Below are positions 10,996-21,611 of a DNA stretch of 64,000 nucleotides, piece by piece. The DNA lies in assembly GCA_023853785.1 (NCBI GenBank), contig JAJIRX010000181.1:1-64000 (forward strand). The letters are read 5' to 3'. Source of the stretch: Psilocybe azurescens (lineage: Eukaryota > Basidiomycota > Agaricomycetes > Agaricales > Agrocybaceae). The notes under the pieces were generated by a model. That model saw only the letters and a list, made by a program, of their open reading frames with translations. It did no database searches and was not told the origin of the DNA. The number at the start of each line of letters is the position of its first letter. Position 1 is the stretch's first letter. Position numbers and translations under genes: made by a program.

Positions 10996-11420
10996 TGTTA
11001 CGGACACTTTATTTTCTTTTGCTTTTGCTTTCTCTTTTCTTTTTTTTTTCCCTTTTCTTTGTCATCCGTCACATCATTGATACATCATCGTATGTTCTGA
11101 TGAACTTTGCTTTCCATCATATCTATGAAACTCCATCATATCTTTGATGGACTTTCACTTCTATCTTTTATGATACATCTTTCGATGAACGCTTGATCTG
11201 TTTCCTCTATTCTTATATACATCTGCTGATGAACATTCAAACTCGTTTCAACTTGCTGTGCGGTTCATAGTATTTATACCAGGAAGGATCCACTGTATTC
11301 TTTAACTAGTTCTTGAGAATCTAACCTCCTCTTACTTGACACCGCTTGGAACTCGCTGTTCTTGACTACTTGACTGTCGGCTTTATCCACGCACGTGAAT
11401 ATAAGCTTGAAGTCGTAACA
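10996..11420 (+). repeat. gypsy-1 3' LTR, 425 bp
   Basis: It starts TGTTACGGACAC and ends GAAGTCGTAACA. The same ends occur, inverted, in the LTR at 16020-16403. A TATA-like TATTTATA at 11271 stands 33 bp before AACTAGTTCTT (11304), the likely RNA start. U3 is rich in GATGAAC and ATCATAT motifs and looks unlike the gypsy-2 U3. Confidence 0.9.
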
Positions 11421-14400
11421 GGTCCATGGGTTTCAGTTTCCGTGATATGGATTAAAAAGTGTCACATGGAATATGTTGTGAATGAGCCATCCTTTGGAGA
11501 GTTCCAGCCTATAAGTTAGGGGTCCTAAGACTTCTTTTATATTGAAGGGTCCTTCTCGTTTTGGTGCCATTTTCTTATGATAATTTGTCTGTAAATTAGT
11601 TGCTTCTAGCCAAACCTTCTGCTCTTGAGTGAACGGTGTGAAATTTGAGTTCTTTCTTTCAGCCATCCTTGTTCGGGGCTAGTTTGTGGGCTGCTAGGGC
11701 TTCCTCTTGATCCTTTTGAAGATATTTCAGTCTTTCTTCTACTGAAGGGAATTTGGTGTGTTCGAATGTGGTAGGAATTGCAATAGGGGAATATCCGAGG
11801 ATCAATTCGAATGGGGTTCTCTGTCTGTCTGCATGTCTTCGGTTATTGTGAGTAAATTTGAGGGTCCCAAGTCGTTCGTGCCAGTCTTCTGGATGAGATA
11901 AGCAGTATATGGATAGATAGGCTTCAATTTCTTGGTTGTATTGTTCTGTTGTTCCGTCCGTTTGAGGGGTGATAAGTGGTTGAAAATTTCGATTTTACTC
12001 TGAGGAGTTTCATCAACTCTTTGAATGATTCAGCAGCGAATCTGGGATCTCGATCTGATGTGAGGCTGTCTGGTAGTCCAAACCTTTGTAGAGATTGTCC
12101 ATTAAGAGTTTGCCGGTCCTTTCAGCATCCAGTCCTTTCATCCGGCATGGAATAATGATGAGTCCTTTTGTGTTCCCGTGATCAGTGACGCTTAGAATCA
12201 CGTCAAATTCAACTTCTCCTTGTTTGTCCAGGATTGGTGGAAGGTCCGTAAGGAAATCCATGGCGCTGTCTGCAAAGGGTCGGGCTGACTTTGGTCCAGG
12301 TATCGGTATGAATGATGGATTAGAGGGATGTCGATTTATCTTGAACTGTTGGCAGGTGGCACATCCTTTTACATATTGTTTGATGAATGATCGTAATCCT
12401 GGCCACCAGTAGTGTTGTTTTACTGAGTTGAATGTTTCTAATTCTCCAGGAGGTCCAGCTGAAATAGGGTCGTGATATGATTTGACTATGTCCTTCCGTA
12501 GGGTTTGATCTTTTGGAATGTAGGTTCGTCCATGGTAGTATAAGATAGTTTTGCCGTTTACATTCTCTGTTTTCCATTCTTTGAGATCGTGTTGTGTATT
12601 TGGCGGTCCTCCTTCTAATAAGGTTTTCATTGCTTCTGCTGTGTTGTGGTCTAGTTCGTTCACATTGGCAATCCTTTCCTGTAGCTCAGCGTCGATTAAG
12701 TCAATGAAAAGCTTTTCTGGGAGTAAGGTGATATTTTCATTGTTGTGGTCTTCTTCCGGGGTAAAATCAGGGCGTCTCGAAAGGGTATCGGATTGAATCA
12801 TTTTGTTTCCAGGTAGATGTACTAATTTCAGATTAAATTCTGAGATGTACAGAGACCAGTGCACCTGTCGTCGGTTCAGATTTTGGGCTGATCTGAAATA
12901 TATCAAATTCTTGTGATCTGAATATACCATAGTCGTGTGTTCTGATCCCTGGATGTAGTGTCTCCATTCCTGTAATGCTCAAATTATTCCCAATAGTTCC
13001 CTGTCGTAGATTTCGCGAATTTCTTTCGGTTGGGGAGAATGTCCTTGATATAAATGCACATGGGTGTCTTTTGCCATTTCCATCCAGTTGGGTAAGGACT
13101 GCTCCAGAGGCATATTTTGAGGCGTCGGATTCAATTTGAAATGGTTTGGCAGGATCAGGCATCAAGAGTACTGGTTCTTCCATGAATCATTTCTTTAGTT
13201 CGTCAAAGGCGGCTTGAGTTGTGTCGTCCCATAGAAATCCTTTGTCCTTCTTCAAGAGTTCATTCAGAGGTCGAGCTACCTCAGAGAATTTTCGGATAAA
13301 TTTTCTGTAAAAGTTCCCAAAGCCCAGAAATGATCGAACTTGTTTGAGAGTAGTAGGTGCTGGCCAGTCTTGAATTCCTTTGAGTTTTGTTGGGTCCATG
13401 GAGATTTTTCCTGCTTGACAATCATTCCAAGGTATTCCACTTTTTCTTGAGCAAATGAGCATTTTTCCAGTTTGAGATAGAGATCATTTTCTCGGAGTCT
13501 TTGTAGAACCATCTTGGTGTATTTTTCCAGTTCTTTTTGATCTTTTGCAAAGATTAAAATGTCGTCCATATAGATGATTACGAAGCATTGTGATATCATA
13601 TCTTGAAGATCGAGTCCATCATGGATTGGAAGGTTGCCAGAGAGTTGCACATGCCAAAGAACATCACAGTTGGTTCAAAAAGTCCTCGGTTGGTTTTGAA
13701 TGCTGCCTTCCATTGGTCGCCGTCTTTTATCCTGATGTTATTGTAGCCCCATCGGATATCCAGCTTCGTGAAGAACGTTGCGTCTTTTAACTTGTCCATA
13801 AGCTCTGTTATTCGTGGCAAGGGGTAAGCATTTTTGATAGTCCAATTGTTCAGATATCTGTAGTCTTGACAAGGTCTGAGCTTTCCATCCTTCTTTAATA
13901 CGAAGAAAAATGGAGATGCCATAGGTGATTCGGAGGATTGAATGTATCCTTTATCCAATTGTTCCTTTGTCCAGTTGTCCAGTTCCATTTGTTCTGCCGG
14001 TGTAATGTTGTATGCCTTGAATTTCTTTGGTATGAATCCTTCTTTTAACTCAATTTTGTGGTCCCATGGTCTTGGTTCCGGAAATCGGTCTGCCGCTTGT
14101 TTGTCAAAAGATCCATATATGACTGATATTCTGGAGGAATAATTTCTTGGAGAGGTTTTGTGGGTTTCTCCAGTTCATATCGTTGAGCTAATGTTTGCGA
14201 GGTAGTGATTTTGGTGTTAAGCCATGTTTCTTTTATTTTATCTTCGTTTGCGTCTCCGATGTATTGGATGATCAGTGATTCGAATTCCTCCAATGGGTGG
14301 GTAGTCTCAATTGTTGATGACTGTTCGTCCGTTTCTTCTTCAATGGTAGCCTGGTTTATTGTAGGTCCTTGACGTGGTTTCCAAGTTATTTGTCCATTCT

Positions 14401-14737
14401 GCCAGTTGATTCCTGGATTCTTTTCCTGCAACCATGGGAACCCTAGAATTATCTTCTGTTTCCCTAGTCCAGAGACCAGTAGCTTTTCCCGATGGTTTCA
14501 ATTTCCAACTTTTAGGTCCAGGTCTACAAACAATGAGATGGTTCCTTTCTTGTTTGGAGTTCCATCTACATTGTAAACTCGGATCGGTTTTTCCAAGGGT
14601 TGGGTCCTGAGTCCAAGTTTTTGTGCGTAATTCTGGTCAATGAATTTTCCTCCTGCTCCTGAGTCTAGGAGGGCAGCGGTTTCGATGATTTGTGAGCCAT
14701 TCTGTTTCTTTGTGGGGAATGAAACTGGTAGAAGCAT
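11421..14737 (-). pseudogene. gypsy-2 pol: protease, RT, RNase H, integrase
   Basis: Minus strand from 14737: aspartic protease with ALLDSGAGGKFID, a linker, then reverse transcriptase (13988 down: [26 protein letters not shown], catalytic IIYMDDILIFAK near 13570). RNase H follows (13183-12830; [24 protein letters not shown]). Integrase has HHCC from about 12480 (CATCQQFKINRHPSNP) and the DDE core with AMDFLTDLPP. Frame changes near 14460, 14050, 13420, 13190, 12980, 12090 and 11680 break the polyprotein. The gene keeps CGA at the codon where gypsy-1 has a TGA stop. Confidence 0.9.
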
Positions 14738-14817
14738 AGTTTTATTCTCGATTGTTGCCGTAAGTACAGATTGTATCTTCAGATAAGGAGAGACAGACGT
14801 CGTCCTGTTTCTCCACT

Positions 14818-15754
14818 TTAAAAATCCTTTTCTTCTTTCTCTTCAAATCCCATTTTGACCATGAGGTCCGCAAGTTCATCCTTTTCGTCTTTGTTCAGGT
14901 TCCTGATGTGGGTATGGAGTTCCTTTGGGGTCCATTTCTTGTTGGGTTGTCCTTGGGTTCTGTTCTGGTTTGTTGGTCCTTTCTGTGGGCATTCCTGGAT
15001 AAATGTCTTCGTTGTTTGCACCTGAAACAGGCGCCCTTCCTGATTAACTCAGCTCGTTCTTCGGCTGTCATGGCGCCTCACGTCCATTCTGTTTGGGTCA
15101 TAGTTCCTGTTGTTTCTTGGGAAGTTGTTCCATTGTGGTGTCCTCCTGCGTTCTTCCGGTTCTTCTCTAAAGACCTTTGCTAGTCTATAGTTGGTGTCGA
15201 AGACAGTTGCCTTTTGTACCATCCTTGGATTGTCCTTGGGAGATCTTCAGAAAACATAATCTTATCGGCAAGTCGGGGTGTGATGCATTTTTGGAATAAT
15301 CCTATGAGATGGGCATGGTACAATTCTGTCTCTGTTCCTAAATTGGCCTGCCCTACCAACAACTTGAACTGGTTGATAATATCTTCCACTCTTTTGTCTG
15401 TTTTTGCCTAAGTTGCTTTATGTCGTTCATGGCTGATCTGGTTTCGTCTACTGGAGTGAATGCGTCGTGGAATTTTTGAGGAAGGTTGGTAGGGTACCCC
15501 AGTCGATCGTTTGGTTTGGACTGGTTCCTCTCGTCCTCAGAGATCAGGTATTGTTCTTTCCATAATTTCGCTCCTCCTTCCATGCAGAATGATAGGATGA
15601 AAGCAATTTTCTTCTTGTCTGTGTTATAGATATTGTTGTTTATGTCCATGTAGAGGTAGCAGTCTTGTATGAAAGACTTAGATTTTGTCCTGTCTCCATT
15701 GAATACAGTGGGTTTGTTGATTGCAATTTCTTTCTTTCCGTTTGTTTCAACCAT
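14818..15754 (-). pseudogene. gypsy-2 gag with CCHC zinc knuckle
   Basis: Minus strand: a capsid-like stretch from 15754 (KPTVFNGDRTKSKSFIQDCYLYMDIN..), typical of Ty3/gypsy Gag, runs to about 15180. A zinc-knuckle region near 15060-15000 contains CFRCKQ and is degraded. The basic tail ends near 14818. Two frame changes separate the parts. Confidence 0.8.
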
Positions 15755-16007
15755 TTCTGTATTGTGTTGTTCTTCCTGATCTATTGCCAGTGTTGATAAT
15801 AGGTCAAATAGCGAGTTTGATAGGTCTTTGTTGCCTAGGTTGATATCTTCAGAGCTTTGTCTGGATGGGTTCGGTGTCTGCCAATTTTGTGTTGGGGTTC
15901 CTCTTCTGAGCTGTCAGTAGCGGGAATTCCGCTCTTCGGTGGTGCCGTGTTTCGTTTTGGGTTTCAGAGGTCTCATCTGCTGGAGGGTGGGCGAGATTCA
16001 TAGATGT

Positions 16008-16018
16008 AGCTAGTTCTT
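16008..16018 (-). other. gypsy-2 self-priming primer-binding site
   Basis: Directly after the 5' LTR the minus strand reads AAGAACTAGCT. It is perfectly complementary over 11 nt to AGCTAGTTCTT at 16136-16126, the predicted first bases of the element RNA. Known: Tf1/sushi chromoviruses prime reverse transcription by folding the RNA 5' end back onto such a site, also 11 nt in Tf1. Confidence 0.75.
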
Positions 16019-16019
16019 T

Positions 16020-16403
16020 TGTTACGACTTCAAGCTTATATTCACGTGCGTGGATAAAGCCAACAGTCAAGTAGTCAAGAACAGCAAGTTCAAAGCGGTA
16101 TCGAGTAAGAGGAGATTAGATTCTTAAGAACTAGCTAGGGAATAATAGCAGTGTCTACTGGCTATTTAAGTGTTTTGAGTATCTACAATTATAGACAAAA
16201 TGAGTCCAAATATGAGTCAGAGCATAGAATGAGTTGCGACGGTGCCAATAAGTGAGTCAAGGTGTGAGTCAGAACGGAAGTGAGTCAGAGCAGAATGAGT
16301 CAATATATGATCACATGATGTTATCCATCATGTGATAAGAAGGTTTTATATACAAAAAATGAAAGAAAAAAGGAAAGCAAAGAAAAATAAGGTGTCCGTA
16401 ACA
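16020..16403 (-). repeat. gypsy-2 5' LTR, 384 bp
   Basis: Ends are TGTTACGACTTC and GGTGTCCGTAACA on the plus strand. On the minus strand TTAAATA (16169-16163) lies 33 bp before the predicted RNA start at 16136, which gives an R/U5 of about 117 bp. Confidence 0.9.
16213..16302 (-). promoter_or_regulatory. Five TGAGTCA (Gcn4/AP-1 type) sites in the gypsy-2 LTR
   Basis: Exact TGAGTCA heptamers start at 16213, 16253, 16265, 16281 and 16296, about 75-165 bp upstream of the predicted start of transcription. TGA(C/G)TCA is the consensus of the fungal bZIP Gcn4/Cpc1. Regulation by amino-acid starvation is inferred, not shown. Confidence 0.6.
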
Positions 16404-16563
16404 GTTGTTTGAGCCACTGTAGTTCTGTGCTTGTCAAATGTGAGTTAGAATGTAAACAAGTTGTATATATGATCACATGATGTTGTCCATCATGTGATAA
16501 GGATATTTTATGTAAGAAAAAAAAAAAAAAAAAAAATGAAGAAAAATAAGATGTCCATAACAA
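16404..16563 (-). repeat. Old, degraded LTR fragment of the gypsy family
   Basis: It shares the U3 end with the adjacent LTR: GATCACATGATGTTGTCCAT, an A-rich run and TGTCCATAACA at 16551-16561. Many changes are present, including TGAGTTA where the young LTR has TGAGTCA. The first 17 bp (TTGTTTGAGCCACTGTA, 16405-16421) resemble a Tc1 terminal repeat followed by TA. Confidence 0.65.
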
Positions 16564-16686
16564 TTGGCATATTTATGTAGATAGTCCACCTTGTTATCTA
16601 TGATGTCTATAAAGTCAGTACTATGGTGTTGAGTGAGAACACCACATAGATTGACTTCTATTTCAAATAGCATCCAAAGTTCTGTA

Positions 16687-17287
16687 CTCATGCCCATTTT
16701 TAGTACCCGTGATTATGTAATCACAATTTCTGGTAATGTCAGGAGTAAACAAGCTCTTTTCAAGAACTACAACATTCAATATACCCAAAATTTTAAATCT
16801 TTGATTTAATGTTTCCAATTAATATATTTCTGAATTTTGGAAAAGATTTATTGCGTAGAAACTCTGCAAGATGCTTAGTTCTGATTGTATAAATTCAATT
16901 CAAATTGGTGATCAAATCTGTATCGCAATATTCATGCTCAGAAGTGTTTCTGCTGCCTAAAAATGAGCAGATTCACTTTTAATAGTCTCAAACATATTAT
17001 TTATGATTTACCTAGATTAAATACAACAATGGAAATGCTCTATCCTTCTAAACTCAGCATGAGCACTAAAAAGTGTGAAAGTTGACTGATTTGTGTACTG
17101 TCAACCTAATAATAGATGAATTTACATGTAAATTTGAGGTCATGATCTATTAAAGGACAAATTTCTTCCCTTCAAGTTTCAGAGATGTATTTATTCTATT
17201 TGTTGAGAACCAGACCATTTAATGTTGACCGACCAGGAAACAAAAGCCATCAAATTACATAATCACGGATACTAAAAATGGGCACGG
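16687..17287. mobile_element. TIR element of about 600 bp, probably Tc1/mariner MITE
   Basis: The inner parts of the two ends, TGCCCATTTTTAGTA followed by CCGTGATTATGTAAT, match in inverted orientation over 31 bp with one mismatch. TA dinucleotides flank it (16685-16686 and 17288-17289). The inside is AT-rich with no gene. Confidence 0.7.
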
Positions 17288-17289
17288 TA

Positions 17290-18539
17290 GATGCATATCA
17301 TTGTTCTGTGAAATAGCAAGCACTGATGTCTATTGGTTTGTGTTTTTGTACAGCTCTGCTTGCCGTAGGTTGATCCTGATGTTCTCTTCTTCTAGGTAAG
17401 TGGCCATCATTGAGTGTAACTTCTCAACATTGATCATGTTGTTATTGAACAATGGCATGCTTAGTCCAGTTATTCTTACTGTTTGTCAAAGATATTTGCT
17501 CTGTATTTCAAGGTGTTTGTATTATACAGCCTTAAAACATGTATAATTGGTGCAAAATTGCTTTGACTGGGTTCAGAAACATGGAAAATATTCCACAATC
17601 ATGTTCTGGTATATGTATAATCAATGAGAAGACTCAGCTCATGTGCTGAAATGTAGAACACAGTCCAATGATCTTTTTGTACACTCATTCCCCTTTCAAC
17701 TGCTCTGCCCTATACTGTCTTATCACAATCTCTACACCTGGCCAGGGCTTGAAAGAGTACAGGTTGTAGATGCACATGAGAGTGTAAATTTAGTTAGCAA
17801 GTGCATACTATTCTATCACCTATTATTTTTCTCCTTCTATACTTTCCCCAGGCAAGGTGTCAGTTAGTGAAATGAGTTGTGTGAATGAACTGCAAGTATG
17901 GGTGGTCAATGTGCATATGTGGAGGAGAAAGCACGTGCAGTGCTGCTTGTTAGTTGTCATGCCTGCCTTCCCATTGCATGGATTCTAAAATTCATGTCAA
18001 GCACTAAAAAGAACTGACAGACATTTCCACTGATTGTTAACATTATTAAGCAGATTGACATGGATGCATACTTGATAAAATTATTGCTGGTTGGATACTG
18101 GTATTTAATAAAAACAAGAGTGTGGTTGCATTTAAAACAAAAACTGATGCTGGTCATAAAAGTTACAGAGAAGATTGAGAAACAAGCAAATAGCAGTCTG
18201 ATTGTTACTGCCATTTGTAACTTGTGAAAGAAATTATACAAAGAGTGGAATAACCAGGGAAAAAAGTAAAAAGCAGTTGCAGCTTGCAGCTTGAACTGAA
18301 ATGACCAATATGTCTACAGTTAGGTTAATTAACACAGATAAAATGAGGTATTGATACTAATAATAGCAGTCAGATACTACAATGAATTGCACAAGAACTT
18401 CCACCCCATTTTGCTTTTTAGAATCATAATCTGTATGTCTAGAATAGTTTACAAACAATTATACATGTGTCAAGGCTCAGTCCATATTGCCCTGATCAGA
18501 CATGTTTAGAGGCTATTTAACCTCTTGCCACACTCAGTA
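17290..18539. other. AT-rich stretch without recognised content
   Basis: No conserved reading frame, terminal repeat or tandem array was found here. Short ORFs on both strands lack recognisable motifs. Confidence 0.6.
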
Positions 18540-19390
18540 TGAGTTTTGTCAATGATAATCCATGTTTCTGGAGTATTTTACAAACCATTTTGTACATTTC
18601 CATGCCTACTCAACTCATAATTCCATGTTTGTCATCTGTTCAGACATATTTCCAGCCCATTTCAAAATTTCCAGACATGGCCTGAATTGTTTTCAATAAT
18701 AATACACATTTCTGACACAGTTTGCTATACCCAATATATATCCAGACATATTCCCAAGTGTGGTCTGTATTTTTCTTACCATGTCTGGCACTGGTTCAGA
18801 CATCTTCCTGCTCCATTGCAAAAATTATGGGGCCCAGCATGCACTATTCTCAATGATAATTCATGTTTCCAGACATATTCCTGCTCCATTGCAATAATTC
18901 CTAGGCCCAGCATGCACTATTCTCAATAATAATTCATGTTTCTGACCCAGTTTACAATTTCCAGCACTTTTCTGGACATATTCCCACCCCATTGCAAAAA
19001 TTCCCGGACCTGGCATGCACTTTTTTCAATGATAATTCATGTTTCCAACCTGGTTTACAATGTCCAGCACTATTCCGGACATATTCCTGCCCCATTGCAA
19101 AATTTCTGGGCCTGGCATGCACTATTCTCAATGATAATTCATGTTTCTGGACATATTCCCGCCCCATGGCAAAAAATTCCTGGGCCTGACATTCACTTTT
19201 TTCAATGATAATTCATGTTTCCAACCCAGTTTACAATGTCCCGCACTATTCTGGACATATTCCCACCCCATTGCAAAAATTCCCGGGCCTGGCATTCACT
19301 TTTTTCAATGATAATTCATGTTTCTGGACATATTTCCACCCTATTCCACAAATTCCTGGGCTTGGTCTCAGCATTTTTTCAATGATAGAG
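18540..19390. repeat. Minisatellite with two interleaved unit lengths
   Basis: Diverged tandem copies carry the anchors GACATATTCC, CCATTGCAAAAATTCC and TCAATGATAATTCATGTTT. Short units are about 72 bp. Long units are about 110 bp because of an added segment with CCAGTTTACAATGTCCAGCA. About eight copies are readable, and the array frays at its left end. Confidence 0.85.
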
Positions 19391-19589
19391 CCTATGTTGT
19401 ACTACATTACCTGTGCCAAATTTTATTTACATTCCTGTGTCCAGTACAATGTTGCAGCCTATGTATACTCCTCAAATCTTATCCGTTTTTAATGATTATA
19501 GGTTTGTTTGAATCAGATTTCCGTGCCTATTTTTGTGCTATGCAGTAGCCTGTGTCCCTGGTCCTGGTCCCAGTCCCAGTTCTGGTCCA

Positions 19590-19990
19590 AGGCTAAATAC
19601 AGCAAAATTGGAAATTTACAACCCACATATATCACTCAAATTGTGTCCATTTTGGCTGTTTCTAGGCTCATTTTGATTGGAATTTTGTCCAGATTTTTCA
19701 TGCATTTTACACCCGGGACTGGGACCAGGGCAGCACTCATTCCCGTCCTGCCCTGGGGCCAAATATATAAAATTGGAAATTTACAACCCACATATATCAC
19801 TCAAATTGTATCTGTTTTGGCTGTTTCTAGGCTCATTTTGATTGGAATTTTTACACCCAGGACCAGGATCAGGGCAGCACTCATTCCCACCCTGCCCCGG
19901 GGTCAAATACACAAAATTGGATCATTACAACCATTATATCTCCCTCAAATCCTGTCCAATTTGCATGATTCTGGGCTTGTTTAAATCACA
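19590..19990. repeat. Second tandem repeat, about 150 bp unit, three copies
   Basis: Three diverged copies of a unit contain AAATTGGAAATTTACAACCC, TATATCACTCAAATTGT, GGCTCATTTTGATTGGAA and a G/C-rich CCCTG..GGACCAGG block. The open frame through it (19508-19984) comes from the repeat and is not a gene. Confidence 0.8.
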
Positions 19991-20396
19991 TTTTACAGTC
20001 CGGTTCTTTTCTGGTTGCTCACTCATAATTTATTATGGTGTGTGCACCAATGCTTGTCAATTCATTGCAAAATTAAAGCTTTACCAGTTTCCTGTAGACA
20101 CCCTGGAGCCACAGAATGTATGCCAGACAGCCTGCAAAAATGCCTGGGTATGAGCCATTGGGTGGATTTACTGTACCATATCATATGGTGCAGTGTAGGC
20201 TGCCCAAAATGGAAGAGAAACATTCACTGGTTCAGAGGGACCACTGAGCCGATATGAAATGCTACACTGTAACTGTACTTTCTATCATATCATATGTTAC
20301 AATGGTACATATCTAGCTGCATTATCATATCTACACAGGACCCACCGGTTTCTGGGGCTTTATTGACAGTGTGTGGGATAGCAGCTTTTCAATCTA

Positions 20397-21316
20397 CAGT
20401 TGAACCCCTCATAATCCATACCTCTCAAAACCCATAACCCCTTATAACCCATAGCCCCAGCCATCCACCGACTTGGTTCACAGGGAATTGCATACCATAA
20501 CCCATAGGTCTGTGATAACCCATACTCCATACCCCTCAGCCGAAAAAACCCATAGTTTTTGCTGACCATATGTTGGCTTGGACCTTAATTTAGTAGTAAA
20601 ATATCTAGTTCACCGACGGCTCATTTGAGTGATGTGCCGCTGACGCCTCTTTTAGGGTCCATTCGGCTAGGAATTGGGCTTCAGCCTTGCCTTTCTGAGT
20701 TTGAAATGTACAATCATTGACTTTTAGTCACAAAAGAGTCACAAACTAAATAGTAAAAGTGCTTCCATCACTACGCAATTTGATGATATCCTCAAGCTCC
20801 TTGTTTCCCCACCTGTGCACCAAATTCCCGCCTCAATATTGGTGTCGATTTAAAGCATAAATAAGCATTTAAAGCTATTTAAATATATATATCAATGTAA
20901 TCACTATGGGTAAAGAGGCAAGTTGTAAAGTGTGCTCTAAAAATATTCTGTATTAGTGGCATTTCTCAAACTCAATGGCTGCAGCAGCAAACAAGACATC
21001 GATGTGGCCAGTGAGCGGCGAACTCTGAGGTGATGTGGCTGGAAAATGTGAATTCAGGCTCTGATAATTGCCAATATGCCTAAAATGCATTAGGTCCCAA
21101 TTTTGGCAGATACACTCAGTGAAGCATTACTAGCCGAACAGGGACCTAAATCCATATGAGTAGTATTTCGTAGTCCTGAAATTTTTTAATAAATTTTAAC
21201 AATTTTGTCTCAAAATTTCGAGCCTATTTTTAGTACACCTCTCGAAACCCATAACCCCTCATAACCCATAGCTCAGGCTGTCCACCGAGAGGTATGGATT
21301 ATGAAGGGTTCAACTG
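20397..21316. mobile_element. Pogo/Fot1-like MITE, itself interrupted
   Basis: Inverted ends start CAGTTGAACCC(C/T)TCATAA and match over 30 bp with one mismatch. TA target copies are at 20395-20396 and 21317-21318. A block with AACCCATAACCCCTTATAAC is present near both ends in direct orientation. Without the nested insert the element is about 0.43 kb and has no transposase. Confidence 0.85.
20655..21146. mobile_element. MITE nested in the pogo-like MITE, 492 bp
   Basis: The ends GGGTCCATTCGGCTAG and, inverted, GGTCCCTGTTCGGCTAG are similar. TA dinucleotides flank it (20653-20654, 21147-21148). It has no reading frame. The family is uncertain. Confidence 0.6.
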
Positions 21317-21611
21317 TAATTAGATTGTTGAACTACATAGAAACAACATTCTAATTAGATATAAATAACATAATGCTAAGGTGAAAAAGTGGGATTGAAA
21401 TTGTAAATGTCTGTTTATCAACCATTGTAGGGCTCCAATTTATAACTATCTACATGAGGATTTTCAGAAAAATCCTCAAAAATAAGATCACTAGAATGCT
21501 GAAGTCTTTGATACTCTATTGCTTTTTTTTTTAATATAATGCTTTTTATATAATACACTATTTTAACATTAGTCATTAAATCAATCAATATATGTAAAAC
21601 ATATTACTCAC

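Larger units (their letters stand above)
1..11420 (+). mobile_element. Ty3/gypsy chromovirus 'gypsy-1', 5' part outside window
   Basis: A plus-strand Ty3/gypsy retrotransposon. The window opens inside pol, just before the integrase zinc-binding region. Integrase core, C-terminal chromodomain, an extra 3' reading frame, a polypurine tract and the 3' LTR (10996-11420) follow. The copia element at 2400-10820 interrupts it. The 3' LTR abuts 11421, where a minus-strand relative (gypsy-2) is cut inside its integrase C-terminus, so gypsy-1 inserted into gypsy-2. The predicted 5 bp target duplication is GGTCC (11421-11425); its partner lies upstream of the window. Several frameshifts and TGA stops show it is inactive in this form. 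Confidence 0.88.
11421..16403 (-). mobile_element. Ty3/gypsy chromovirus 'gypsy-2', 3' end displaced
   Basis: Minus-strand relative of gypsy-1, in order from the 5' LTR (16020-16403): primer site, gag, zinc knuckle, protease, reverse transcriptase, RNase H and integrase. It stops at 11421 inside the integrase C-terminus, at the codons just after NPYHGN, where gypsy-1 is inserted. The missing chromodomain, 3' ORF and 3' LTR should lie upstream of the window. Confidence 0.9.

Noticed and set aside
18687..19984. Long overlapping open frames in the tandem-repeat region
   Set aside because: They arise because the repeats lack stops in phase; no introns, domains or codon bias, and the peptides are themselves repeats.
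20653..21148. PIF/Harbinger assignment of the nested MITE from a TWA duplication
   Set aside because: Left TTA and right TAA do not match as a 3 bp duplication; TA on both sides fits better.
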